DNA of 49,689 nt from Deltaproteobacteria bacterium RIFCSPHIGHO2_02_FULL_40_28 (GCA_001798135.1 MGRJ01000026.1:1-49689), one strand, 5' to 3'; positions 7,709 through 17,355 are shown, numbered from the stretch's first letter. Notes: generated by a model not told the origin, from the sequence alone. Translations and numbers: made by a program.

Positions 7709-9328
7709 ATGTCTTCTTTTCGGAAGCATTCTATTCTAGCCAGTATTGCTGTTTTTGGATCTCGACTTGCCGGGCTTGTGAGAGAAGTAATTTTTGCTTT
7801 TCTTTTTGGGGCACAGCCCGCTCTTGATGCTTTTATTACTGCTTTTCGCATTCCCAACCTTTTACGTGATCTTTTCGCAGAAGGGGCTTTGTCTCAGGCC
7901 TTTGTCACTGTTTTTTCCCAAAAGATGCAAACAGAAAATGATGCAAAAGCCTGGGATTTAGCCAATCGAATTTTTGGAGTTTTAATTTTAGTTCTCACTA
8001 TTTTTGTGGCTTTGGGAATTATTTTTTCACCTTTTATTGTCAGTGGCATTGCCACTGGTTTTGAAGGTGAAAAATTGCAACTCACCATACTACTCAATCG
8101 AATTTTATTTCCCTTTATTTTGGTTGTATCCATGGCGGCCTTAGCCATGGGGATGCTCAATGCCAGGGGAAGGTTTGGTCTTCCTCAATCAGCTTCTACT
8201 TTTTTTAACATAAGCTCAATCATTACAGGAGTAGGTTTAGCCTATTGTTTTGCACCTCATTTTATAGGAGGAATGGCCAAGTATCTTTTTGGAATGAGTT
8301 CAAAACCAGTGGTTACTTGGGAAGAAGCTAGGTTAGCCATTGTGGGAATGGCTTGTGGCGCCCTCATTGGAGGGTTTGTTCAGTGGTTTGTTTTAATGCC
8401 TTCCTTGAAAAAAATGGGGTTTCATTTTCACCCCAGCCTCGATTGGAAAAATCCAGATGTAAAAAAAGTTTTTAAATTAATGGTGCCTGCTATTATTGGA
8501 GGAGCTGCAGTTCAAATTAATGTGCTCATCAATACTAATTTTGCCAGTTTTTTGAGTGATGGTTCTATTTCTTGGCTTAATTATGCTTTTCGTTTGATGC
8601 AATTTCCATTGGGTTTATTTGGTGTTTCTGTTGCCTTGGCTATGACTCCTGCTTATTCAAGAGAGCATGCTAAAAATGATGATGACGCAAAAAATAAAAT
8701 TTTGTCTGATTCGATCCGGATGATTATTTACCTTTGCGTTCCTGCAACCCTGGGATTAATTCTTTTTGCAAAACCCATTATGGCTCTTATTTATCAATAT
8801 GGGCAGTTTAGCGCATTTGATACAGAGCAATCAGCTTATGCCCTTCAGGCCTATGCGGTAGGGCTTACCTTTTATTCATTAATTAAAGTGTATCAGCCAG
8901 CTTTTTTAGCTTTAGGACGGGCCAAGATTTTGATGGGTGTGTCTTTATTTTCAATTGCAAGTAATATTATTTTAAATTCTTTTTTTGTTTTTTATTTTCA
9001 TTTGGGTCATTGGGGCCTGGCTTTGGGAACATCAATTGTTGCCGGAATTAATTGGATTTTATTGGCACGTAAATATCGTCATGTAACTTTAGTAAGTTCA
9101 AAAGGTATGTTTTCTTTTTTATTTAAGGTTTTTTTCTCTGCTTCTTTTGCTATTGGGGGCATTTATTTTTTATTGAATGACTTTATCACTCGGGCCCCGA
9201 TGGTTCTTTTTCCTATTGTATTTGCGGGGGTTATTTATATTTTAATAACCATGAAGTTAAATATCGAGGAAGCACTTCTTTTGAAAAAATTTATTCTCAG
9301 GAAGAAGGCTGGACTGTTCCAGAAATAA
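7709..9328 (+). CDS. murJ: Lipid II flippase MurJ
   Basis: 539 residues, very hydrophobic, with the expected fourteen or so membrane helices. The N-terminal signature SRLAGLVREVIFAFLFG followed by DAFITAFRIPNLLRDLFAEG is diagnostic of MurJ/MviN. The protein moves lipid-linked peptidoglycan precursor across the inner membrane. Length is normal and no key segment is missing. It follows the stress-protein gene after 52 bases and may have its own promoter. Two strong hairpins follow the stop codon. Confidence 0.95.
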   Translation: MSSFRKHSILASIAVFGSRLAGLVREVIFAFLFGAQPALDAFITAFRIPNLLRDLFAEGALSQAFVTVFSQKMQTENDAKAWDLANRIFGVLILVLTIFVALGIIFSPFIVSGIATGFEGEKLQLTILLNRILFPFILVVSMAALAMGMLNARGRFGLPQSASTFFNISSIITGVGLAYCFAPHFIGGMAKYLFGMSSKPVVTWEEARLAIVGMACGALIGGFVQWFVLMPSLKKMGFHFHPSLDWKNPDVKKVFKLMVPAIIGGAAVQINVLINTNFASFLSDGSISWLNYAFRLMQFPLGLFGVSVALAMTPAYSREHAKNDDDAKNKILSDSIRMIIYLCVPATLGLILFAKPIMALIYQYGQFSAFDTEQSAYALQAYAVGLTFYSLIKVYQPAFLALGRAKILMGVSLFSIASNIILNSFFVFYFHLGHWGLALGTSIVAGINWILLARKYRHVTLVSSKGMFSFLFKVFFSASFAIGGIYFLLNDFITRAPMVLFPIVFAGVIYILITMKLNIEEALLLKKFILRKKAGLFQK

Positions 9329-9386
9329 TAGTTGGTAATTGGGGTTTAAGATTTTTATCTATCAGCGGATTATAAATGCCATCATG

Positions 9387-9440
9387 ATTTTCCGTGATTG
9401 AGCGGAAAATGAAATTTCGGTAGTCAAATCCGAAATTTCA
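9387..9440. repeat. Two adjacent perfect hairpins before the DUF4143 ATPase
   Basis: ATTTTCCG (9387-9394) pairs with CGGAAAAT (9403-9410). TGAAATTTCGG (9410-9420) pairs with CCGAAATTTCA (9430-9440). The loops are eight and nine bases. There is no long T-run after either, so they are poor terminators. Their position 18 bases before the preferred ATG suggests an operator or translational control element. Confidence 0.65.
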
Positions 9441-9457
9441 TGCTATCTTTAATCCTT

Positions 9458-10609
9458 ATGAAAAGGAGTAATTTTTTTAAGTTCATTCAGAAGGGGTTTT
9501 CGGTTCACCCCATGGTTGCTCTTTTGGGGCCTCGTCAGTGTGGTAAAACCACAATGGCACGACATTATATTGCAGAAAATAAAAAACAATATAAAGACAT
9601 CCATTTTTTTGATTTAGAAGACCCATTTAGTTTTGACCAACTTACCAAAAACCCAAAGCTTATTCTAGAATCACTTTCAGGATTAGTTGTGTTAGATGAA
9701 ATTCAGAGGGTTCCAGAACTTTTTCCTGTTTTACGAGTGCTGGTCGATCGACCGAAAAGTAGGACTAAATTTTTGATTTTGGGAAGTGCTTCACGGGATT
9801 TAATTGAAAAAAGTTCCGAGACACTTGCTGGCCGGATTACATATGTGGAAGTTACCCCTTTTAGTATGAGTGAAACGGGTATCAAAAATTGGGAAACTTT
9901 GTGGATACGAGGTGGTTTCCCGCGTTCGTATTTGGCAAAGAACCAAGAAACAAGTTGTCATTGGCGGGAAGAATATATACGTACTTTTTTAGAGAGAGAT
10001 ATACCTCAATTGGGCATACAAGTGCCTGCCAATACCATTCGCCGTTTTTGGATGATGCTAGCCCACTATCACGGTCAAATTGCCAATTTGTCTGAAATAG
10101 GAAAGTCACTTGATTTGTCGGATAAAACGGTTCGTCGCTATCTCGATATTCTTAATGGAACATTTATGGTTCGTATTCTTTCCCCTTGGTTTGAAAATAT
10201 TGGGAAAAGACAGGTAAAACGTCCAAAAATTTTTTTTCGGGACTCGGGCCTTTTTCATCAACTCATGGGGTTCAAAAACAAAAAAGACCTCTTTTATCAC
10301 CCAAAACTTGGCGCTTCATGGGAAGGATTTGTATTGGAAGAAGTAATTCGTTTTAAGAAAGCCAGGCCCGAAGAATGTTTTTTTTGGAATGTACACGAAC
10401 AAATGGAACTAGATCTTGTAGTTATTAAAAATGGAAAGCGATTTGGCTACGAGGTAAAATATACACAAACACCACAAATAAAACCTTCGCATCAAAAAAT
10501 TATCGAGCGTTTAAAGCTAGAAGAACTTGTTTTTATTTGCCCAATCGAAAAACAAATTGATATAAGTAAAAAAATAAAAATAAGAAGTCTTTTAAATTTT
10601 TTCGATTAG
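9458..10609 (+). CDS. AAA-family ATPase with DUF4143 domain
   Basis: 383 residues from ATG 9458. An N-terminal P-loop GPRQCGKTT and Walker B segment LVVLDEIQRVPELF are followed by the AAA_14 arrangement and a DUF4143 C-terminal domain. Near the end, MELDLVV and GYEVKYT give an acidic residue plus E-V-K, resembling the PD-(D/E)XK nuclease-like core often seen in this family. Function is not established; such genes are abundant and mobile in environmental bacteria and are sometimes proposed to act like toxin-antitoxin or defence factors. It is a lone gene between murJ and convergent clpB. A second member lies at 46664. Confidence 0.88.
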   Translation: MKRSNFFKFIQKGFSVHPMVALLGPRQCGKTTMARHYIAENKKQYKDIHFFDLEDPFSFDQLTKNPKLILESLSGLVVLDEIQRVPELFPVLRVLVDRPKSRTKFLILGSASRDLIEKSSETLAGRITYVEVTPFSMSETGIKNWETLWIRGGFPRSYLAKNQETSCHWREEYIRTFLERDIPQLGIQVPANTIRRFWMMLAHYHGQIANLSEIGKSLDLSDKTVRRYLDILNGTFMVRILSPWFENIGKRQVKRPKIFFRDSGLFHQLMGFKNKKDLFYHPKLGASWEGFVLEEVIRFKKARPEECFFWNVHEQMELDLVVIKNGKRFGYEVKYTQTPQIKPSHQKIIERLKLEELVFICPIEKQIDISKKIKIRSLLNFFD

Positions 10610-10635
10610 CACTTCTGGCTGCTTCTTTTTTTATT

Positions 10636-13209
10636 TTAACTAAATTCAATTTCTTTTTTAGAATTAAGTTTGGTGTGAATGGTACTCCCTTCACCAAACT
10701 TTCCAGCTAAAATTTGGGTTGCCAGAGGATCTTGAATGAGTTTTTGAATGGTGCGCTTTAAGGGCCTTGCACCATAGAGAGGATCAAAGCCCATCGTTCC
10801 AAGATAATCGAGGACACTCTTATCTAATTCAATTTTCATATTTCTTTTTTCTAAAATTTTTCTTAAAACCCCCACTTGGATATCTACAATTTTTCGAATT
10901 TGAGTTTCATCAAGGGCATTAAAAAATATCACATCATCAATGCGATTTAAAAATTCTGGCTTAAAATGATTTTTGAGAATTTGAAATACTTGTTCTTCGG
11001 CTTTTTTTATGTTTTTTTCTTCCAAAATAATCTGTGAACCAACATTGCTTGTCATGATGATAACCGTGTTTTTAAAATCGACGGTTCTTCCCTGGCCATC
11101 GGTTAATCTACCATCATCTAAGATTTGAAGAAGAATATTAAAAACATCATGATGAGCTTTTTCAATTTCATCCAACAGGAGAACCGCATAGGGCCTACGT
11201 CGTACGGCTTCGGTTAAGGTGCCCCCTTCTTCATATCCTACATAGCCAGGAGGGGCACCAATAAGGCGAGCAACGCTATGTTTTTCCATAAATTCCGACA
11301 TATCAAGACGCACCATGGCTTGCTCGTTGTCAAAAAGAAACTCTGCTAGGGCTTTGGCGGTTTCGGTTTTTCCAACGCCTGTTGGGCCTAAAAATAAAAA
11401 GGAACCAATCGGTTTGTTAATATCTTGCAAACCCGCACGTGATCTGCGTACGGCATTGGATACCTTTTGAATGGCATGATCTTGGCCTACCACTCGTTTT
11501 TCTAAACGCTTTTCCATGTGGAGTAATTTTTGGGTTTCAGCCTCCAGCATGCGCGAAACAGGAATGCCAGTCCACCTGGCCACAATTTCTGCTATGTCTT
11601 CGTCGCCTACTTCTTCACATAAAAGTTTGGTATCTTTTTGAACTTCAGCCAGTTTTTTGTTTTCTATGGTCAGTTTTTGAGAGAGCTCATGAAGCTTCCC
11701 GTATTTAAGTTCTGCTGCTTTATTGAGATCACCATTTCGTTCGGCTTTTTCAGCAGCTATTTTTGTAGATTCAATTTCTTCCTTGATTTTTCGAATGGTT
11801 TGAATGGCTCCTTTTTCATTTTGCCATTGAAGTTTAAGTTTATTTATTTTTTCACCAAGTTCAGATAATTCTTTTTTAATTTTAGAAAGACGCTCAGAAG
11901 CTTTGGAGGTCTCTTCTTTGCTTAAAGCTTGTTTTTCAATTTCAAGTTGGATTTTTCGTCTTTCGAGTTCGTCTAACTCTTGAGGCATGGAAGCAATTTC
12001 AATCCGGAGTTTAGAAGCTGCTTCGTCTACCAAATCAATGGCTTTATCGGGAAGAAAACGATCGGTAATATACCGGTGCGAAAGAGTGGCTGCTGCAACC
12101 AATGCAGAATCCTGAATGCGAACCCCATGATGAATTTCGTATCGTTCTTTTAATCCACGTAAAATGGCGATAGTATCTTCTACAGTTGGTTCCTTTACAA
12201 ACACGGGCTGAAAGCGACGTTCTAAAGCTGCGTCTTTTTCGATGTATTTTCGATATTCATCAAGTGTTGTAGCTCCCACGCAACGCAGCTCGCCGCGGGC
12301 GAGAGCGGGCTTGAGCATATTGGAAGCATCCATGCTGCCCTCGGCACTACCAGCACCCACTAAGGTGTGTAGCTCATCAATAAAAAGAATCACTTCACCC
12401 GCAGATTCTTGAATTTCTTTAAGGACGGCTTTAAGCCTGTCTTCAAATTCTCCCCGATACTTGGTTCCTGCAATTAAAGCTCCCAAATCCAGGGCCACAA
12501 CTTTTTTGCCTTTTAAAGTTTCGGGAATGTCTCCATTTACAATGCGGCCAGCTAGTCCTTCAACAATGGCAGTTTTCCCAACTCCTGGTTCTCCAATAAG
12601 CACCGGATTATTTTTTGTACGTCTGGAGAGAACTTGCACTACACGTCTTACTTCTTCATCGCGTCCAATCACAGGATCTAATTTGCCACGTGTGGCAAGC
12701 CCAGTTAAATCTCTGGCATAGCGTTCCAGGGCTTGATATTTATTTTCTGGATTTTGATCTGTAATGCGTTGATTTCCCCGAATAGAAACCAATACAGAAA
12801 AAATAACATCCTTGGTGAGGCCATGGTTTTGTAAGATCTTAGAGGCAGCTAAATCTTTTTGTTCGGCAATGGCAATAAGCAGATGCTCTGTTGAAATAAA
12901 ATCATCCTTTAAGCGGTTGGCTTCTTTTCCTGCTTCATTCATGATGATGCGAATTTGAGGTGAGAGGTATTCGCCCGCAGCTCCTTTAACAGTGGGGATT
13001 TTATCTAATAATACTTCTAAATCAGAAATTATTTGGGAGGGGTTTTTACCCAGCTTTTGAATGATGGGAATAATAATGCCTTCTTTTTGATGAAGCAAAG
13101 TCCAAAGAAGGTGCTCGGGCTCAACTTGTTGATGTGTGCGTTCGAGTGCTAAATTTTGTGCATCAGCTAAAGCTTCGCCCGCTTTGGTTGTAAGTTTGTC
13201 AGTACGCAT
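10636..13209 (-). CDS. clpB: Disaggregating chaperone ClpB
   Basis: 857 residues, the normal ClpB length. The order is an N-terminal Clp repeat domain (1-150), AAA-1 with GEPGVGKT and [13 protein letters not shown], a long coiled-coil middle domain (about 410-530, which separates ClpB from ClpA/ClpC), and AAA-2 with GPTGVGKT and [13 protein letters not shown], then the D2-small domain. There is no IGL/F loop for ClpP docking that I can recognise, in keeping with ClpB. It works with DnaK to recover aggregated proteins in the cytoplasm. The 34-base gap to the upstream htrA-type gene suggests a shared stress operon. Confidence 0.97.
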   Translation of the reverse strand: MRTDKLTTKAGEALADAQNLALERTHQQVEPEHLLWTLLHQKEGIIIPIIQKLGKNPSQIISDLEVLLDKIPTVKGAAGEYLSPQIRIIMNEAGKEANRLKDDFISTEHLLIAIAEQKDLAASKILQNHGLTKDVIFSVLVSIRGNQRITDQNPENKYQALERYARDLTGLATRGKLDPVIGRDEEVRRVVQVLSRRTKNNPVLIGEPGVGKTAIVEGLAGRIVNGDIPETLKGKKVVALDLGALIAGTKYRGEFEDRLKAVLKEIQESAGEVILFIDELHTLVGAGSAEGSMDASNMLKPALARGELRCVGATTLDEYRKYIEKDAALERRFQPVFVKEPTVEDTIAILRGLKERYEIHHGVRIQDSALVAAATLSHRYITDRFLPDKAIDLVDEAASKLRIEIASMPQELDELERRKIQLEIEKQALSKEETSKASERLSKIKKELSELGEKINKLKLQWQNEKGAIQTIRKIKEEIESTKIAAEKAERNGDLNKAAELKYGKLHELSQKLTIENKKLAEVQKDTKLLCEEVGDEDIAEIVARWTGIPVSRMLEAETQKLLHMEKRLEKRVVGQDHAIQKVSNAVRRSRAGLQDINKPIGSFLFLGPTGVGKTETAKALAEFLFDNEQAMVRLDMSEFMEKHSVARLIGAPPGYVGYEEGGTLTEAVRRRPYAVLLLDEIEKAHHDVFNILLQILDDGRLTDGQGRTVDFKNTVIIMTSNVGSQIILEEKNIKKAEEQVFQILKNHFKPEFLNRIDDVIFFNALDETQIRKIVDIQVGVLRKILEKRNMKIELDKSVLDYLGTMGFDPLYGARPLKRTIQKLIQDPLATQILAGKFGEGSTIHTKLNSKKEIEFS

Positions 13210-13243
13210 AGAGATTTTTCATTTTATTCAGAATGACAAAAAA

Positions 13244-14719
13244 TTATTCTTTACGGAATGCAAAATAATACATGCTTGGGCCTCTGGCTAATCCCACCCT
13301 CACGACTTGCCCGGTTTGAAGAAGGCCCCATTTAGCCTGAAAATCGTTGAGACTACGAATGGGTTGCCCATTCATTTCTAACAAAAGATCTTGGGGTCTA
13401 ATGCCAATAGAAGCTGCTAGCCCTTGCGGATTAATAGCGTGAACTACCACTCCAAATCGAAGGGTGGCTTTTTCTTGTGGAGTTAAATCCCTTAAACTCA
13501 TCCCCAGAAAATCCTTGGTGGAACTACTCTGGGCTTGTTCTGCATTTTCCAAAGAACTTAAAGTAAGCTTTTCTTGATAGCGATCTTTGCCACGTAAAAA
13601 CTCAACTGTAACCTCTGTGCCAGGAGACGTCTTAGCTACTAAGTTAGGAAGGGAATGAGAATTGTCAACCTTCTCTCCATTGAATTTTACAATCAAATCT
13701 CCTTCTTGCATTCCAACTTTGGCAGCAGGGCTATTTGGAACAATTTCACCAACTAAGGCCCCTGTAGGTTTATCTAGCCCTAACTTAAGAGCCTCATCTG
13801 AAGTCATTTCACGAATAGAAACCCCCAACCAGCCACGGGATACTTTGCCCGTAGAAATAAGTTGGGGTACAACTTCCTTAGCTAAATTAATGGGGATTGC
13901 AAAACCAAGGCCTTGGCCAGAGGCAATGATGGCAGAATTAATTCCTACCACTTCACCATCTGTGTTAAAAAGAGGACCACCACTATTGCCAGGGTTAATC
14001 GAGGCATCGGTTTGAATAAAATCATCATAAGGTCCGGCTCCTAAAACACGGGCCTTGGCTGAAACAATACCCGCAGTAACGGTTTGCCCCAAGCCAAAGG
14101 GGTTTCCAACGGCTACCACCCAATCGCCCACTTCGAGAGCGTCAGAATCACCCAGGGTGGCAAATGGAAATTTTTCTTTTGCAAGCAGTTGAATCACAGC
14201 TAAATCCATTTTGGTATCACGTCCTAAAATTTTAGCTTTAAGTTCTCGTCCATCTTCCAAATTAACAACAATTTCATCGGCTCCCTCAATCACATGATTA
14301 TTGGTTAAAATAACTCCATCTTGGTTAATAATAAAACCAGTGCCTAAACTATTTTGAAGTTTTTTCTTGGCAGGGGCGCGGTCTTGCGGAAATTGTCTGA
14401 AGAAAGGGCTAAAACCTTCCCAAGGATTGTTTTTGACTGCAATCTCTTTTAAAGTGGCAATGTTCACCACAGATGATTTTACGTTTTTAACCAACTCTGC
14501 AAAGCTTGTTGGTCTTGCAATGCTTAAGGCACTTGGAATTTTAAAAGATTCTGTGAGAGTTGTGTTTTGAGTTGGTGAAGATGGAGGTGTTTGAGACCCC
14601 GTTTGGTTTTGATTGTCATGACGATTAAACCAATCATCAAAACAAGAAACAAGAACTCCAAGAGATAAAAAGCCAAACAAAAATAGAGGAAGAATTTTAA
14701 AAAAACGTCCCATGTTCAT
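13244..14719 (-). CDS. Periplasmic serine protease, HtrA/DegP-DegQ family lipoprotein
   Basis: 491 residues. The N-terminal hydrophobic segment ends in a lipobox-like GVLVSC (Cys26), so it is probably membrane-anchored as a lipoprotein. The trypsin-like domain carries the triad in NNHVIEG (His), MDLAVI (Asp) and NPGNSGGPLF (Ser). Two PDZ domains follow, the first around KVGMQEGDLIVKFNGE and the second around SIGIRPQDLLLEMNG. The family degrades or refolds damaged envelope proteins. It overlaps the DUF1844 gene by four bases and is followed by clpB, giving a protein-quality-control cluster. Which Deg paralogue name fits cannot be decided. Confidence 0.93.
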   Translation of the reverse strand: MNMGRFFKILPLFLFGFLSLGVLVSCFDDWFNRHDNQNQTGSQTPPSSPTQNTTLTESFKIPSALSIARPTSFAELVKNVKSSVVNIATLKEIAVKNNPWEGFSPFFRQFPQDRAPAKKKLQNSLGTGFIINQDGVILTNNHVIEGADEIVVNLEDGRELKAKILGRDTKMDLAVIQLLAKEKFPFATLGDSDALEVGDWVVAVGNPFGLGQTVTAGIVSAKARVLGAGPYDDFIQTDASINPGNSGGPLFNTDGEVVGINSAIIASGQGLGFAIPINLAKEVVPQLISTGKVSRGWLGVSIREMTSDEALKLGLDKPTGALVGEIVPNSPAAKVGMQEGDLIVKFNGEKVDNSHSLPNLVAKTSPGTEVTVEFLRGKDRYQEKLTLSSLENAEQAQSSSTKDFLGMSLRDLTPQEKATLRFGVVVHAINPQGLAASIGIRPQDLLLEMNGQPIRSLNDFQAKWGLLQTGQVVRVGLARGPSMYYFAFRKE

Positions 14720-15009
14720 GATTGTTTCCTTTCACTGACCTCAACATATTGGATACGAAGTTCATAAAGGATTTGTGTTAAAAGTTTTTTTTCATCATCG
14801 CTTAAATTGCCTTTTGTTTTTTCTTCAAGCATTCCTAAAATATCGATGGTTTGTTTAGCTGAAGTTAAATTAACTTGGGGCTTATTATTAGCTGGATGAG
14901 GGATCATGCCAAGGCTAATTTGTATAGAGGAAGCCAGTGAAAGGATGAAGGTAGGAAAGTTGATTTCAAATGGGGCTTGAGAAGCTTGCGTTTTTTCATT
15001 GTCTGTCAT
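14716..15009 (-). CDS. DUF1844 domain protein
   Basis: 97 residues with the DUF1844 pattern: a short charged N-terminus, then INFPTFILSLASSIQISLG, NLTSAKQTIDILGMLEEKTKGNL and a helical end. The family is small, cytoplasmic and uncharacterised, and common in deltaproteobacteria and relatives. A good ribosome site (GAGGTGA) precedes the ATG. The stop codon overlaps the start of the HtrA-type gene, so the two are translationally linked. Only 16 bases separate its start from the divergent phosphatase gene. Confidence 0.85.
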   Translation of the reverse strand: MTDNEKTQASQAPFEINFPTFILSLASSIQISLGMIPHPANNKPQVNLTSAKQTIDILGMLEEKTKGNLSDDEKKLLTQILYELRIQYVEVSERKQS

Positions 15010-15025
15010 AGTTCACCTCTAGCCT

Positions 15026-15805
15026 ATGCATGCCACGTTTGATGCAGAATATCAAGTTGCCCTCCATGCTGCTTTAAAAGCCGGGGAAGTTGTTGAAAAA
15101 TATTTTCATCAAACTGTTGCCGTTCGCCATAAATCCAAAAATCAACCTGTAACCGTTGCCGATGATGAAGCTAACGCAATCATCCATCAGTTAGTTTTTA
15201 ATTCTTTTCCAAAGGATGGATGGCTTTCCGAAGAAACCAAGGATAATCATTTGAGGCTAAGTTGCAACCGTGTTTGGATTGTAGATCCGCTGGATGGTAC
15301 TAAGGAATTTATTAATTCTATCCCGGAGTTTGCCATCTCCATTGCCTTAGTTGTAAAGGGGCGGCCCGTTGTGGGAGTAGTTTATAATCCCATCACCAAG
15401 GAAATGTTTTCAGCTCAAGTAGGGAAGGGGGCTTTTTTAAATCAATTGTCCATTCATGTTTCATCCCAAAGTGATCTTGTACAGGCTAAAATTTTAGCAA
15501 GCCGTTCTGAGCTTGCGCGTGATGAATGGAAATCCTTTGAAGGTGTTTTTCATATAGTGCCTGCCGGGGGCATGGCCTATAAAATGGTTTTAGTAGCGTG
15601 TGGTAAATGTGATGGAAGTTTTAGCCTGCAACCTAAAAGTGAGTGGGATATTTGTGCAGGGCACTTAATTGTAGAAGAAGCTGGAGGAATGGTAACCCAA
15701 TTGGATGGATCTGCTTTTGTTTATAATCAAAAAAATGTGAGAGTTATGGGGATTGTTCATTCTAATAGTTTATTGCATTCACAAATTTTGAAAAAAATAT
15801 CCTAG
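15026..15805 (+). CDS. cysQ: Inositol-monophosphatase family phosphatase, CysQ-like
   Basis: 259 residues. The metal-binding motifs of the family are present: WIVDPLDGTKEF (two catalytic aspartates) and WDICAGHLIVEEAGG near the C-terminus. GTKEFI after the DPLDGT motif is typical of CysQ, the 3'(2'),5'-bisphosphate nucleotidase that removes PAP made in sulfate assimilation. Length is normal. A general inositol monophosphatase is the alternative. The start has no visible ribosome site and lies 16 bases from the divergent DUF1844 start, which suggests overlapping promoters or leaderless translation. Confidence 0.82.
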   Translation: MHATFDAEYQVALHAALKAGEVVEKYFHQTVAVRHKSKNQPVTVADDEANAIIHQLVFNSFPKDGWLSEETKDNHLRLSCNRVWIVDPLDGTKEFINSIPEFAISIALVVKGRPVVGVVYNPITKEMFSAQVGKGAFLNQLSIHVSSQSDLVQAKILASRSELARDEWKSFEGVFHIVPAGGMAYKMVLVACGKCDGSFSLQPKSEWDICAGHLIVEEAGGMVTQLDGSAFVYNQKNVRVMGIVHSNSLLHSQILKKIS

Positions 15806-15864
15806 ATTTCCTTTGATTTCCAAGGTTATTAGGACTAGTGCTGCATTCCTCACAAGGAGCTTCT

Positions 15865-16434
15865 ATGAATATTGCAGGCAATGAATTGCGCAAAGGAATG
15901 GTGATTCAATACGAAAATAAATTATGGGTGGTGATGGTTGTTACCCACCGCACCCCTGGTAACCTGCGTGCTTTTGTACAAGCTAAATTTAGAAATATTC
16001 GTGATGGATCTCAAAAAGATTTTCGTTTTTCATCCACCGAAAAACTAGAGCGTCTTTCCATGGTCGAGCGCAAAATGCAGTATCTTTATGGTGAGGGAGA
16101 TTCTTTTCATTTCATGGACACTGAAAATTTTGAACAATTAGAAATTTCTCGTGATGTGATGGGGGATGCTGCACGTTATGTGTATCCAGAACTTGTGATT
16201 GTCATTGGTCTTGTAGAAGGGGTGCCTGTTACTATTAATCTTCCACAAACCATGGAGTTTCAAGTGGTAGAGACCGATCCAGAAATTAAATCAGCAACGG
16301 CTTCAGCTTCTTATAAATCTGCCAAGTTATCCAATGGACTTACTGTTCAAGTTCCTCAATTTATTCGCCAGGGGGATACGCTTAAAATTAATACCGAAAC
16401 AGGCGAGTATCAAGAACGCGTTAATAAAAAGTAA
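15865..16434 (+). CDS. efp: Translation elongation factor P, with atypical tip residue
   Basis: 189 residues from ATG 15865, preceded by AAGGAGC; an upstream start at 15838 would be non-family sequence. All three EF-P domains are present, ending with GLTVQVPQFIRQGDTLKINTETG. EF-P relieves ribosome stalling at polyprolines. The tip loop of domain I reads TPGNLRAF: the residue that is normally a modified Lys or Arg after PG is Asn33, with Arg35 two places on. No modification enzyme is encoded nearby. The last 29 bases of this gene are duplicated at 17356-17384. Confidence 0.93.
   Translation: MNIAGNELRKGMVIQYENKLWVVMVVTHRTPGNLRAFVQAKFRNIRDGSQKDFRFSSTEKLERLSMVERKMQYLYGEGDSFHFMDTENFEQLEISRDVMGDAARYVYPELVIVIGLVEGVPVTINLPQTMEFQVVETDPEIKSATASASYKSAKLSNGLTVQVPQFIRQGDTLKINTETGEYQERVNKK
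16406..16434 (+). repeat. 29-bp direct repeat, copy 1 (3' end of efp)
   Basis: These 29 bases, the last codons and stop of efp beginning AGTATCAAGAACGCG, are identical to 17356-17384 in the same orientation. The repeat period is 950 bp. The copies bracket the ribbon-helix-helix gene and the carbonic anhydrase. The arrangement resembles an integration that regenerates the 3' end of its target gene. Confidence 0.9.
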
Positions 16435-16506
16435 TCATTCACAATTTTTTGCACTTGGATTTTTGATGCAGGTTGCCCATTGCTTGGCCATTTATTTTGG
16501 CCAGAC

Positions 16507-16689
16507 ATGGAAAGGAATACAAAAAAGGGTATTTCTATTCCAGAACCCGTTTCCATTAAAAAGTGGTCGGGAACATTTACCACTCGTATTGATTCCCAAA
16601 CTCATCGTTTGCTGGCTGTAAAAGCAAAACAAAAAGGGAAGCTTTTAAGTAAATTTATCCAAGAAATATTGCAACAAGCTGTGGCGTAA
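16507..16689 (+). CDS. Small ribbon-helix-helix protein, HicB C-terminal-like
   Basis: 60 residues from ATG 16507; a TTG at 16480 would extend it by nine residues. The segment SGTFTTRIDSQTHRLLAVKA followed by KQKGKLLSKFIQEIL matches the ribbon-helix-helix DNA-binding tail of HicB-type antitoxins: a beta strand, then two helices. The usual HicB N-terminal RNase-H-like domain is absent and no HicA toxin lies beside it. It may be a remnant or a short free-standing regulator. It ends one base before the convergent carbonic anhydrase and lies inside the 29-bp repeats. Confidence 0.6.
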   Translation: MERNTKKGISIPEPVSIKKWSGTFTTRIDSQTHRLLAVKAKQKGKLLSKFIQEILQQAVA

Positions 16690-16690
16690 A

Positions 16691-17311
16691 TTAAGAAATG
16701 CGTTTTACATCTTCTGGGGAAGAAATACACAAATCGAGTTTTTTGATAAGGCCATTGTGTAGTTTGTAGACTACTCCGTGTACCGATAGTGGCTGGCCCG
16801 CTTTCCAAGCTTCTTGCACACTGTTGGTACCGCACACGTTTAAAACTTGCTGGTGGATATTAAGTTCGCACAACCGGTTGATGCGTTGATCAAAATCGGA
16901 GATTTTTTCAAGTTCAACTTTGTTGCGCAGAGATAAATCTTTGATGTGTTTAAGCCAATGATCAATGAGTCCCAGTTTTTTGTTTTCAAGTGCACCTTTC
17001 ACTCCACCACATCCATAATGCCCGCAAACAATAATGTCTTTGACGTGAAGAAATTCTACGGCAAATTGAATAACCGAAAGACAGTTTAAATCAGAGGGAA
17101 TGATTTGGTTGGCAATATTACGATGAACAAAAACTTCGCCTGGATTTAAGCCCACAATGGTATTGGCTGGTACCCGTGCATCCGAGCAGCCAATCCACAA
17201 ATATTGAGGATTTTGAATCCCCACCAAATTTTGAAAATAGTGGGGGTTATCGATGATGCATTGTTTGGCCCATGCTTTATTGTTGGCTAAAAGTCGATCA
17301 ATGGAGTTCAT
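16691..17311 (-). CDS. can: Beta-class carbonic anhydrase
   Basis: 206 residues from ATG 17311, preceded by AAAGGAG. The zinc site is clear: IGCSDARVP (Cys, with the Asp-Arg dyad) and later GHYGCGG (His and Cys). The enzyme interconverts carbon dioxide and bicarbonate in the cytoplasm. It has the Can/CynT-like layout and normal length. It is convergent with the ribbon-helix-helix gene and is flanked by the duplicated efp end, so it may have arrived as part of that segment. Confidence 0.94.
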   Translation of the reverse strand: MNSIDRLLANNKAWAKQCIIDNPHYFQNLVGIQNPQYLWIGCSDARVPANTIVGLNPGEVFVHRNIANQIIPSDLNCLSVIQFAVEFLHVKDIIVCGHYGCGGVKGALENKKLGLIDHWLKHIKDLSLRNKVELEKISDFDQRINRLCELNIHQQVLNVCGTNSVQEAWKAGQPLSVHGVVYKLHNGLIKKLDLCISSPEDVKRIS

Positions 17312-17355
17312 CAAATCTCCTTTAAGTAAAGTTGTTATCAAATGTACATTCTGGC

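Noticed and set aside
10610-10635. Bidirectional terminator between the DUF4143 gene and clpB
   Set aside because: Only a four-pair AGCA/TGCT stem with an eight-base loop is present beside T-rich sequence; too weak to annotate.
13210-13243. Heat-shock promoter or repeat before clpB
   Set aside because: The gap has a short TCATT/AATGA pairing but no convincing sigma-32 elements, and clpB is close behind the htrA-type gene.
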